Below, piece by piece: positions 56,769-64,000 of a stretch of 64,000 nucleotides of DNA. The notes under the pieces are model-generated. The model was given only the letters and a program-made list of their open reading frames with translations. It made no database searches and had not been told where the DNA came from. Within the stretch, counting starts at the first letter, position 1; each line of letters begins with the position of its first letter. Made by a program: the position numbers and the translations under genes. The DNA comes from Alteribacillus persepolensis (GTDB taxonomy: Bacteria > Bacillota > Bacilli > Bacillales > Marinococcaceae): NCBI RefSeq assembly GCF_900099605.1, contig NZ_FNDK01000004.1, forward strand, positions 62,001 to 126,000, given 5' to 3'.

Positions 56769-58121
56769 ATGAAAAAGGGCTTAGAGCAATTTATGACGCC
56801 GTTTCGCATGATTATTGTGTCGTACATACTGTCGATGTTTTTGTTTAGCTTTTTGCTGTGGCTGCCAGTTTCACAGCAGGACGGTGTGAATTTAACCTAC
56901 ATGGAATCATTATTTACATCTGTATCTGCAGTTAGTGTAACGGGGCTTACAGTAGTTAACGTATCAGAGACTTTGAGCTACACCGGTATTTTCTTTTTGG
57001 CTTTAGCTATGCAGCTTGGCGGTATTGGAATTATGTCGATTGGGACATTTGTATGGATGTTATTTGGCCGAAAAATTAATTTATCCCAACGCTTACTTAT
57101 TATGGTCGACCAAAATCAATATCAGTTTTCGGGTATGGTTAAGCTGATGCGCGGAATTATTTTGCTTGCATTAGCAATCGAAACGGTGGGTGCCCTTATT
57201 TTGGGAACATATTACCTCCAGCATTTTGACACCCCGCTAGAAGCATACTATCAAGGGGGATTTGCAGCTCTCAGTGCCTTTACGAATTCAGGCTTTGATG
57301 TGACAGGGCAGTCACTCATTCCATTTGCTAATGACTATTACGTGCAGTTTGTCGTTATATTGTTAGTTTTCGCAGGAGCAATCGGCTTTCCTGTATTGCT
57401 TGAGGTAAAAGAATATTTCCGAACAAGAGGAAGCCATTTTAAATTCAGCTTATTTACAAAAATAACAGTTACGACCTACTTTCTTGTATTTATTTTCGGT
57501 GTCATTGGTATTTGGTTATTGGAAAAAAACATGTTTTATGCTGATATGACTTGGCATCAACAATTTTTCTTTTCCGTTTTCAATTCAGCAACAGCAAGAA
57601 GTGCCGGTTTATCTACCATGGATATCGGTGAGTATACACTGCCGACTTTGCTGTTTATTTCATCCCTTATGATTATCGGTGCGAGTCCATCCAGTGTGGG
57701 GGGAGGGATCCGCACGACGACGATTGCGGTCATGTTTTTAACGATACGAAGCTTTGCGCTTGGAAAAAGTGATGTGAAAGTATTTGGCCGTGAAATTCAT
57801 CCAGAAGACAAACAAAAAGCTTTTATCGTCTTATCGTTTTTCTTGTTTGGTTTGTTTGCTGCCGTTATGATGATTAGTGCACTTGAGCAGGGAAACAGCA
57901 AAGTGGAATTAATTGACATTATTTTTGAGACGAGTTCAGCATTTGGAACGTGTGGGTTGTCCACTGGAATTACGCCTTATCTGTCACAGCCAAGCCAAAT
58001 ACTATTAATGTTTTTGATGTTTGTCGGTCGTGTTGGTATTTTAGTATTTTTATTTTCTGTGAAGAAAAAAGAGACAAAATCTCATTATAAATATCCAACA
58101 GAGCGTATGATTATCGGTTAA
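56769..58121 (+). CDS. Ktr/Trk-type potassium uptake membrane subunit
   Basis: The ion-conducting subunit of a Ktr system, which pairs with a cytoplasmic KtrA/KtrC RCK protein not found in this window. The 450 residues form four M1-P-M2 repeats, with selectivity-filter segments SAVSVTGLTVV (~50), SAFTNSGFDVTG (~172), SATARSAGLSTMD (~277) and SAFGTCGLSTGIT (~395), each with the filter Gly. Length suits KtrB/KtrD rather than TrkH. Potassium uptake of this type supports osmotic adaptation. A GGAGG ribosome site precedes ATG 56769. Confidence 0.9.
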   Translation: MKKGLEQFMTPFRMIIVSYILSMFLFSFLLWLPVSQQDGVNLTYMESLFTSVSAVSVTGLTVVNVSETLSYTGIFFLALAMQLGGIGIMSIGTFVWMLFGRKINLSQRLLIMVDQNQYQFSGMVKLMRGIILLALAIETVGALILGTYYLQHFDTPLEAYYQGGFAALSAFTNSGFDVTGQSLIPFANDYYVQFVVILLVFAGAIGFPVLLEVKEYFRTRGSHFKFSLFTKITVTTYFLVFIFGVIGIWLLEKNMFYADMTWHQQFFFSVFNSATARSAGLSTMDIGEYTLPTLLFISSLMIIGASPSSVGGGIRTTTIAVMFLTIRSFALGKSDVKVFGREIHPEDKQKAFIVLSFFLFGLFAAVMMISALEQGNSKVELIDIIFETSSAFGTCGLSTGITPYLSQPSQILLMFLMFVGRVGILVFLFSVKKKETKSHYKYPTERMIIG

Positions 58122-58183
58122 TAGAACGTTATAGCGGAATAAAAAAGAGTAATAGCAGAAAGAAAAAAGCTGTATCCGTTTTC

Positions 58184-58212
58184 TTGACTAGCTATGAAAC
58201 TGAGAGTACAAT
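58184..58212 (+). promoter_or_regulatory. Promoter of sdhCAB
   Basis: TTGACT and TACAAT are separated by 17 bases. The predicted start near 58219 gives a leader of about 330 bases. Confidence 0.7.
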
Positions 58213-58230
58213 AAATTTGTCGGATTTATG

Positions 58231-58454
58231 AAAAGAAAGGAGAAGTGTGCTGATTCGTCAGACTAATCAGTCTCGTTCTCTTTTCTTTTATTCATATTTT
58301 TGTCCTCTAAGGACAAGCACTAGAAATGAACTCCAAAGGTGACGGGCGTCTTCGATACATAATTAGGTCGTTGAAAGAAAAACAGTCTGTTGCTGCCTAC
58401 AGGGAACAGCTGTTTTTCTTTTGGTGGATTTTTACCGGAAGCCTTTATAAAGGA
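58231..58454 (+). other. Highly structured 5' leader of sdhCAB
   Basis: Three hairpins follow each other. First is a 14-bp helix (58231-58244 with 58276-58289, one G-U) capped by CTGATT/AATCAG. Second is TTGTCC/GGACAA around TCTAA (58300-58316). Third is a perfect 12-bp helix, AAAGAAAAACAG (58374-58385) with CTGTTTTTCTTT (58410-58421). A palindrome, CCTTTATAAAGG, follows near 58443. No known riboswitch class is recognised. Confidence 0.6.
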
Positions 58455-58549
58455 CCTTTGGAAAAAACGGGAGGTTGTTTCATCGAAAAATGAACAAAGG
58501 GCAGTAGATTGCTGGAAATTAGGAAAAAAAGATTAGGAGGAACATTAGC

Positions 58550-59179
58550 ATGGCTGAAAACCGTGAATTTATGAATCGCAGGCTTCATTCCCTTTTGGGA
58601 GTCATTCCTATTGGAATCTTTCTCATTCAGCATTTAACGGTCAATTACTTTGCAACACGCGGAGCAGAGTCTTTTAATGCTGCTGCTCATTTTATGGAAA
58701 GTTTGCCATATCGAATTTTCCTGGAAGTTTTTGTTATTTATCTTCCTATTTTGTTTCACGCTATTTATGGGTTGTACATTGTGTTTCAAGGAAAAAGCAA
58801 CACAAAACGGTTTGGACATTTTCGTAACCGGATGTTTTTGTTACAAAGAATAACAGGGGTATTTTTAATTATTTTTATTGCGTGGCATGTTTGGGAAACA
58901 CGTGTGCAAGCTGCTATGGGTGCCGAAGTAAATTATGATATGATGGCAGATATACTAAGCAGTAACTTTATGCTTGTTTTCTACATTGTTGGTGTGTTGT
59001 CAGCGACATTCCACTTTTCAAATGGACTTTGGTCTTTCCTTGTGTCCTGGGGCATTACGGTCACCCCGCGTTCACAGCAAATTGCCACATATGCAACGGT
59101 TGTTCTTTTTATAGCACTTTCTATCGTAGGCATGGGAGCATTGCTAGCTTTCATTAATCCTGATTTAGCTAATATTTAA
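58550..59179 (+). CDS. sdhC: Succinate dehydrogenase cytochrome b558 subunit
   Basis: The membrane anchor of complex II, binding two hemes b and the quinone. The 209 residues have five predicted helices (~14-33, 57-83, 97-125, 138-160, 172-200), with candidate heme His residues in IQHLTVNYF, FHAIYGLYIV, IAWHVWE and TFHFSNGLW. AGGAGG is about eight bases before ATG 58550. It is first in sdhCAB, as in B. subtilis. Confidence 0.95.
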   Translation: MAENREFMNRRLHSLLGVIPIGIFLIQHLTVNYFATRGAESFNAAAHFMESLPYRIFLEVFVIYLPILFHAIYGLYIVFQGKSNTKRFGHFRNRMFLLQRITGVFLIIFIAWHVWETRVQAAMGAEVNYDMMADILSSNFMLVFYIVGVLSATFHFSNGLWSFLVSWGITVTPRSQQIATYATVVLFIALSIVGMGALLAFINPDLANI

Positions 59180-59193
59180 GGAGTGGGTCGAAC

Positions 59194-60975
59194 ATGAGCA
59201 ATGGTAAAATTGTCGTAGTCGGTGGAGGTCTTGCCGGACTAATGGCGACGATAAAAGCAGCAGAAGCAGGCACGCAAGTAGACCTTTTCTCTGTTGTGCC
59301 GGTGAAACGGTCTCACTCTGTTTGTGCCCAAGGCGGTATAAATGGAGCGGTTAACACGAAAGGGGAAGGTGACTCCCCGTGGGAACACTTTGATGATACG
59401 GTATATGGCGGTGACTTTCTTGCCAACCAGCCCCCTGTTAAAGCAATGACAGAGGCAGCACCAGGTATTATCCACTTGATGGACCGTATGGGTGTTATGT
59501 TCAACCGTACACCTGAGGGACTGTTGGATTTCCGTCGTTTCGGCGGGACACAGCACCACCGCACAGCATTTGCAGGTGCTACTACTGGCCAGCAGCTGCT
59601 TTATGCATTGGATGAGCAAGTACGTCGTTACGAAGTGGCTGGACTTGTTAATAAGTATGAAGGCTGGGAGTTCACTTCCGCTATTTTAGATGAGGAAGGA
59701 CGCTGCCGCGGTATTACTGCTCAGAACCTCCGTTCGATGGAAGTGGAAAGCTTTCGTGCAGATGCAGTAATCGCGGCTACAGGCGGACCAGGAATTATCT
59801 TTGGTAAATCAACAAACTCCGTTATCAACACTGGTTTTGCAGCATCAAAGCTTTATGAGCAAGGTGTATATTATGCAAATGGTGAGTTTATTCAAATCCA
59901 TCCGACTGCAATCCCTGGTGATGACAAGCTGCGTCTTATGAGTGAATCTGCACGTGGTGAAGGCGGACGTGTTTGGACGTACAAGGACGGCAAGCCGTGG
60001 TATTTCCTTGAAGAAAAATATCCAGCTTATGGAAACCTTGTACCTCGTGACATTGCAACACGTGAAATCTTTGATGTGTGCGTGGAGCAGAAACTTGGTA
60101 TCAATGGCGAAAACATGGTGTATTTGGACTTGTCTCATAAAGATCCTAAGGAATTGGATGTTAAACTTGGCGGCATTATGGAAATCTATGAGAAGTTTAT
60201 GGGGGATGACCCTCGTAAAGTACCGATGAAGATTTTCCCGGCTGTTCACTACTCCATGGGCGGTATGTGGATTGATTATGATCAAATGACTAACATCCCT
60301 GGCTTGTTTGCAGCCGGTGAATGTGACTATTCACAGCATGGTGCAAACAGATTAGGTGCAAATTCCTTGTTGTCTGCTATTTATGGCGGCATGGTTGCAG
60401 GTCCAAATGCAGTTGAATATATTAACGGTTTAGATAAATCGTCTGAAGACCTTTCTTCTTCCTTGTTTGAAAATGAAAAGAAAAAAGAAGAAGAGAACTT
60501 TGACAAAATCATGAAAATGGACGGCCAAGAAAATGCTTACGTTCTTCACAAAGAGCTTGGTGAGTGGATGACAGACAATGTAACAGTTGTACGTGAAAAC
60601 GATAAGCTGCTGCAAACAGACGAAAAAATTCAAGAGCTGCTGGAGCGCTGGGAAAACATTAATATGACTGACACTGCCAGATGGAGTAACCAGGCTGCTT
60701 CTTTCACACGTCAATTAAAAGGAATGCTCAACCTGGCGCGTGTTGTTACACTAGGGGCTTATAACCGTAATGAAAGCCGCGGTGCCCACTATAAGCCAGA
60801 ATTTCCTGAACGTAATGACGAAGAGTTCTTGAAGACAACCAAAGCGAAGTATAACCCTGCAAAACAAGGCCCTGACTTTGAATACGAAGACGTGGACGTA
60901 TCATTGATTAAACCGCGTAAACGTGACTACTCCCAGAGCAAACAAGGGTCCAAGCAAGGAGCTGGTAACCAATGA
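59194..60975 (+). CDS. sdhA: Succinate dehydrogenase flavoprotein subunit
   Basis: SdhA oxidises succinate to fumarate. The 593 residues show the FAD-binding GGGLAGLMATIKAAEAG near the start, the covalent-FAD His in KRSHSVCAQGGING (~47), the active-site stretch FIQIHPTAIPGDDKL and RGEGGRVW. HYSMGGMWIDY, GECDYSQHGANRLGANSLLSAI and the catalytic His/Arg region follow. Fumarate reductases are close relatives, but operon context and quinone type favour Sdh. Its end overlaps the sdhB start by four bases. Confidence 0.97.
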   Translation: MSNGKIVVVGGGLAGLMATIKAAEAGTQVDLFSVVPVKRSHSVCAQGGINGAVNTKGEGDSPWEHFDDTVYGGDFLANQPPVKAMTEAAPGIIHLMDRMGVMFNRTPEGLLDFRRFGGTQHHRTAFAGATTGQQLLYALDEQVRRYEVAGLVNKYEGWEFTSAILDEEGRCRGITAQNLRSMEVESFRADAVIAATGGPGIIFGKSTNSVINTGFAASKLYEQGVYYANGEFIQIHPTAIPGDDKLRLMSESARGEGGRVWTYKDGKPWYFLEEKYPAYGNLVPRDIATREIFDVCVEQKLGINGENMVYLDLSHKDPKELDVKLGGIMEIYEKFMGDDPRKVPMKIFPAVHYSMGGMWIDYDQMTNIPGLFAAGECDYSQHGANRLGANSLLSAIYGGMVAGPNAVEYINGLDKSSEDLSSSLFENEKKKEEENFDKIMKMDGQENAYVLHKELGEWMTDNVTVVRENDKLLQTDEKIQELLERWENINMTDTARWSNQAASFTRQLKGMLNLARVVTLGAYNRNESRGAHYKPEFPERNDEEFLKTTKAKYNPAKQGPDFEYEDVDVSLIKPRKRDYSQSKQGSKQGAGNQ

Positions 60976-61733
60976 GTGAACAAAAAAAAGTCCGTTTAAT
61001 TATTACACGCCAAGAAGGTCCAGAGAACAATTCGTATGTCGAAGAGTTTGAACTTGAGCATCGGCCAAACATGAATATTATCTCTGCACTTATGGAGATT
61101 CGCCGTAACCCTGTAAATGCGGAAGGAAAAGAGACAACACCGGTTATTTGGGATATGAACTGTTTGGAAGAAGTGTGCGGTGCTTGTTCGATGGTAATCA
61201 ACGGTAAGCCGCGTCAATCATGTACAGCGCTGGTTGACCAATTAGAACAGCCAATCCGTCTTGAGCCGATGAAAACATTCCCTGTTGTTCGTGATTTAAT
61301 GGTAGACCGCAGCAGAATGTTTGATTCATTGAAGCGCGTAAAAGCGTGGATTCCGATTGATGGAACGTATGATCTCGGTCCAGGGCCGCGCATGGCTGAA
61401 AATAAGAGACAGTGGGCATATGAATTGTCCAAGTGTATGACGTGCGGTGTTTGTTTAGAAGCATGTCCAAACGTCAATGATAATTCAGATTTTATTGGTC
61501 CGGCCCCATTGTCTCAAGTACGTCTGTTTAATTCTCATCCAACCGGTGAGATGAATAAAGCAGAACGTTTAGAGACTATTATGGGAGATGGAGGCCTTGC
61601 CAATTGTGGTAACTCCCAAAACTGTGTGCAGTCCTGTCCAAAAGGGATTCCACTTACAACTTCCATTGCAGCACTTAACCGTGACACGGCGTTGCAATCA
61701 TTTAAAAACTTCTTTGGAAGCGACAAAATGTAA
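60972..61733 (+). CDS. sdhB: Succinate dehydrogenase iron-sulfur subunit
   Basis: SdhB passes electrons from FAD to the quinone through three clusters. The 253 residues carry a plant-type 2Fe-2S set (CLEEVCGACSMVINGKPRQSC, ~57-77), then CMTCGVCLEACP (~155-166) and CGNSQNCVQSCPKGIP (~213-228) for the 4Fe-4S and 3Fe-4S clusters. The ATG overlaps the sdhA stop (ATGA), so translation is coupled. A terminator closes the operon. Confidence 0.97.
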   Translation: MSEQKKVRLIITRQEGPENNSYVEEFELEHRPNMNIISALMEIRRNPVNAEGKETTPVIWDMNCLEEVCGACSMVINGKPRQSCTALVDQLEQPIRLEPMKTFPVVRDLMVDRSRMFDSLKRVKAWIPIDGTYDLGPGPRMAENKRQWAYELSKCMTCGVCLEACPNVNDNSDFIGPAPLSQVRLFNSHPTGEMNKAERLETIMGDGGLANCGNSQNCVQSCPKGIPLTTSIAALNRDTALQSFKNFFGSDKM

Positions 61734-61743
61734 TGTGTTTTCG

Positions 61744-61775
61744 AACCTGCCCTGCTTAAGCGGGGCAGGTTTTTG
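61744..61775 (+). terminator. Terminator of sdhCAB
   Basis: AACCTGCCC (61744-61752) pairs perfectly with GGGCAGGTT (61763-61771), then TTTTG. The following ~330 bases hold no gene; an R1-like remnant (CAGCGTAAGTACCT, GCTGCTCGCTCGATGAG) lies at 61938-61981. Confidence 0.92.
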
Positions 61776-62102
61776 TGCGTTAGGAAATATTTTGGAGGCG
61801 GCGGTTAAAGAAGAGTGCAGATCGATGTGCATCTTGGCGGCATGTAAGAGCAGCCTGGCATATAATGAAAACCTAAAATGCAGATAATGGCTTATGTTTC
61901 GGAAAGATTTTGCTGTTTTGAAAGGGTTCACAATCAACAGCGTAAGTACCTCGAAAACAGCAGCTGCTCGCTCGATGAGACCCAAAAAAGCCGTCTGTTG
62001 TACGTTTACGGTTTATTAGAACAATGACGCCTTACACTGTACAAACTTGTCCACACGCGAAGTTTTCTTAAAAAATCCCTTATATGGCAACAGATGCCCG
62101 TA

Positions 62103-62130
62103 ACAGACTGTCTTATATCCGCATAAAATA
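62103..62130 (+). promoter_or_regulatory. SigK-like promoter of gerE
   Basis: AC (62103-62104) and CATAAAATA (62122-62130) are 17 bases apart, fitting the SigK pattern AC-N16/17-CATANNNTA. gerE is transcribed by SigK in B. subtilis. Confidence 0.55.
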
Positions 62131-62215
62131 TGCTGACTATATTCTTTCCATACTCCGACCCTTTCGCCGAAAGGTAAAGGACGGGGAACAGCCTTGTCAA
62201 GAAAGGGTGAAGCCA

Positions 62216-62440
62216 TTGAGGGAGATGGACAGAGGCCGCCGTACTCTTTTAACAAAAAGAGAACGGGAAGTCTTTGAATTGTTAGTGCAAGATAAAACAA
62301 CAAAAGAAATAGCTGCCCAGTTATTTATTAGCGAAAAAACAGTTCGCAACCATATTTCAAACACGATGCAAAAACTGGGAGTAAAGGGGCGTTCTCAAGC
62401 TGTCATTGAGCTGATCAGAATGGGAGAACTAAAGATTTAG
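62216..62440 (+). CDS. gerE: Late mother-cell sporulation regulator GerE
   Basis: GerE is a small LuxR-type DNA-binding protein that tunes the last SigK-dependent coat genes. With the TTG at 62216 (AAAGGGTGA five bases upstream) the protein is 74 residues, exactly the B. subtilis length, and the core LLTKREREVFELLVQDKTT, AAQLFISEKTVRNHISN and LGVKGRSQAVIELIRMGEL is nearly identical. The frame continues open to 62084, but upstream codons cross the SigK promoter and do not match the family. Confidence 0.95.
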   Translation: MREMDRGRRTLLTKREREVFELLVQDKTTKEIAAQLFISEKTVRNHISNTMQKLGVKGRSQAVIELIRMGELKI

Positions 62441-62447
62441 TAACGTA

Positions 62448-62478
62448 CCGGCTTTCCTTTCTCGAAGGCCGGCTTTTT
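62448..62478 (+). terminator. Terminator after gerE
   Basis: CCGGCTTTC (62448-62456) pairs with GAAGGCCGG (62464-62472, one G-U), then CTTTTTC. Confidence 0.85.
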
Positions 62479-62622
62479 CTGTAAAAGCGTTTCAAAAAGA
62501 ACAAGCAAAAACTCTTGTATGAAAAACACGTTGGTGTTAAAATACAAACGTCATTACATACGCCGCATGTTTTACCTGTAAAGAAAATAATAGGAACATT
62601 TACGTGTTACTGACACGATCAG

Positions 62623-62698
62623 GCATGAGTAGATGCAGAAAGAAACAGCCTTTCCATGGGATGGGTGTATTTTCTTCACATTTACTCATGCTTTTTTT
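62623..62698 (+). terminator. Long terminator hairpin in the ptsH upstream region
   Basis: GCATGAGTA (62623-62631) pairs perfectly with TACTCATGC (62683-62691) across a 51-base loop that can itself fold (AGAAAGAAA with TTTTCTTC), followed by seven T residues. It lies 170 bases before ptsH. It could be an attenuator of the pts operon or the end of a short upstream transcript. Confidence 0.55.
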
Positions 62699-62865
62699 GT
62701 GCACGGCGCAAGGACCTGTGAATGAAAAAAATTGTCCTTATAAATGGCCTTTTAAGGTTAAAACAAAGGGGAAAGTGGTAACGTAAGACTAACCAGCTTA
62801 TCTTGGCGTATGCACTATAACCAGTTTTTAAAATAATAAATAAAAAAAGAAAAGGGGTAAGATTC

Positions 62866-63129
62866 ATGCAAGAGAAGACATTTACCATCACAAACGATAC
62901 AGGCATTCACGCACGTCCGGCGACACAATTGGTTAATAAAGCAGGCCAATTTTCTTCTGATATTACATTAGAACATAACGGAAAATCGGTTAACCTTAAA
63001 TCCATTATGGGTGTTATGTCACTTGGTGTTGGTAAAGGTGCAGAAGTAACGATTAAAGCAGAAGGTCCCGACGAAGAAGAAGCAATGAAAGCGGTGGATG
63101 AAGTAGTAAAAGAAGGGCTTGGAGAGTAA
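62866..63129 (+). CDS. ptsH: Phosphocarrier protein HPr
   Basis: HPr relays phosphate from enzyme I to sugar permeases. It also acts as a catabolite signal when phosphorylated on Ser by HprK. The 87 residues have His15 in GIHARPAT and the regulatory Ser46 in [11 protein letters not shown], both at standard positions. AAGGGGTAAG precedes ATG 62866. The stop codon overlaps the ptsI start (TAATG). Its place after gerE differs from B. subtilis, where ptsGHI is elsewhere. Confidence 0.97.
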   Translation: MQEKTFTITNDTGIHARPATQLVNKAGQFSSDITLEHNGKSVNLKSIMGVMSLGVGKGAEVTIKAEGPDEEEAMKAVDEVVKEGLGE

Positions 63130-64000
63130 TGACACATACATTACAAGGAATTGCTGCTTCGAAGGGGATAGCGATTGCAAAAGCATTTGTCTTGGAACAG
63201 CCGGACTTGACGGTGGAAAAGAAATCAGTGAAAGCAGCAGATGAGGAAACACAACGATTTCAAGAAGCCGTTGGGACAGCAAAAGCAGAACTTGAGCAAA
63301 TTAAAGAAAAAACGCTGAAAGAAATGGGAGAAGACAAAGCAGAGATTTTTGCCGCCCATTTACTTGTGCTAGAAGACCCTGAAATTATCAATGGTGTCAC
63401 CACAAAAATCAAAGATGAACATGTAAACGCTGAATTTGCCTTAAAAGAGCTTGCTGATATGTATGTTTCAATGTTTGAAGGCATGGATAATGAGTACATG
63501 AAAGAACGTGCGGCAGATATACGAGATGTTTCCGAGCGTGTTCTTTCCCATCTGTTAGGTGTGACAAACACTTCTTTAGCGGAAATTCAGGAAGAGACTG
63601 TTGTGATTGCGGAGGATTTAACACCTTCGGATACAGCACAATTAAATTTGGACTATGTACTTGGTTTTGCCACAGATATTGGCGGACGTACTTCCCACTC
63701 CGCTATTATGGCGCGGTCAATGGAAATTCCAGCCGTTGTCGGAACAAAATCAGCTACATCTTCTGTTTCGACAGGAGATATGGTGGTTGTGGATGGAATG
63801 GATGGGAAAGTATTAATTAATCCAGAAGAAGGCGAACTCGAAACATATAGAGAAAAATTAGATGCATACCTTCGCCAAAAAGAAGAGTGGGCCAAGCTTG
63901 TTAATGAGCCATCAGTAACAATGGACAGTCATCAAGTAGAGCTCGCAGCTAATATCGGTACCCCGGATGATATGGAAGGTGTGCTTGCAAATGGTGCAGA
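63129..64000 (+). CDS. ptsI: PTS enzyme I (5' part, cut by window end)
   Basis: Enzyme I takes phosphate from PEP and gives it to HPr. The visible 290 codons begin [20 protein letters not shown] and include the HPr-binding helical region (~30-145) and the phosphorylated His190 in [19 protein letters not shown]. The C-terminal PEP-binding domain lies beyond the window. The ATG shares one base with the ptsH stop (GGAGAG upstream), so the two are translated together. Confidence 0.96.
   Translation, partial: MTHTLQGIAASKGIAIAKAFVLEQPDLTVEKKSVKAADEETQRFQEAVGTAKAELEQIKEKTLKEMGEDKAEIFAAHLLVLEDPEIINGVTTKIKDEHVNAEFALKELADMYVSMFEGMDNEYMKERAADIRDVSERVLSHLLGVTNTSLAEIQEETVVIAEDLTPSDTAQLNLDYVLGFATDIGGRTSHSAIMARSMEIPAVVGTKSATSSVSTGDMVVVDGMDGKVLINPEEGELETYREKLDAYLRQKEEWAKLVNEPSVTMDSHQVELAANIGTPDDMEGVLANGA

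Noticed and set aside
62502-62530. A catabolite-response element upstream of ptsH (GTAAAAGCGTTTCAA region, 62480-62495)
   Set aside because: The central CG is off register by one base from the cre consensus on both strands, so the match is not convincing.
62604-62786. A 60-codon frame before ptsH
   Set aside because: It spans the terminator hairpin, has no ribosome site and is rich in rare residues; not a credible gene.

Overview
The window is a contiguous block of chromosome from a spore-forming Bacillaceae bacterium. Evidence for this is the gene order (accA-pfkA-pyk, citZ-icd-mdh, phoPR-polA-mutM-ytaF-coaE-gapB-nrdR-dnaBI, ytxC-thrS-infC-rpmI-rplT-ysdAB, ysgA-pheST-zapA-yshB-polX-mutS2, lcfA-fadR-etfBA-trxA-uvrC-yslB-sdhCAB-gerE), which closely follows Bacillus subtilis. 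The sporulation genes ytaF, ytxC, sspI and gerE, T-box leaders, and matches to SigW, SigG and SigK promoters agree. The base composition is moderately AT-rich and many proteins are rich in Asp/Glu, so a halophilic or alkaliphilic lineage is a guess. No phage, transposase, CRISPR array, rRNA or tRNA was seen.

Layout: 1-9250 holds central carbon metabolism (fatty-acid precursor, lower glycolysis, TCA entry). 9440-19260 holds PhoPR, an HflK/HflC pair not found at this place in B. subtilis, DNA polymerase I, DNA glycosylase, a sporulation membrane protein and CoA synthesis. 19680-23980 holds gluconeogenic GAPDH under two CcpN-type sites, then NrdR and the primosome loaders DnaB/DnaI. 24110-28000 is the least B. 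subtilis-like part: a futalosine-pathway radical SAM enzyme, a small zinc-ribbon protein, ytxC, a thioredoxin-like gene on the minus strand with TGA in place of its first active-site Cys codon, and a LysM-3D cell-wall protein. 28080-40370 holds T-box controlled thrS and pheST, the L20-type leader with infC-rpmI-rplT, a dUTPase, an M42 peptidase and a spore protein. 40740-56660 holds zapA/cvpA, polX/mutS2, the fatty-acid degradation genes with their FadR operator, an AprX-type protease, thioredoxin and uvrC. 56770-64000 holds a Ktr/Trk potassium channel subunit, sdhCAB behind a highly structured leader, gerE, and the start of ptsHI (ptsI is cut by the window end).

The observations most worth a second look are: (1) the UxxC thioredoxin-like gene at 26765-27088, which has a perfect stem-loop just after the in-frame TGA and is a candidate selenoprotein; (2) a PhoP-box array followed by a compact two-hairpin RNA directly after phoR; (3) long hairpins in the sdhC, citZ and ptsH leaders; and (4) two families of degenerate dispersed intergenic repeats.
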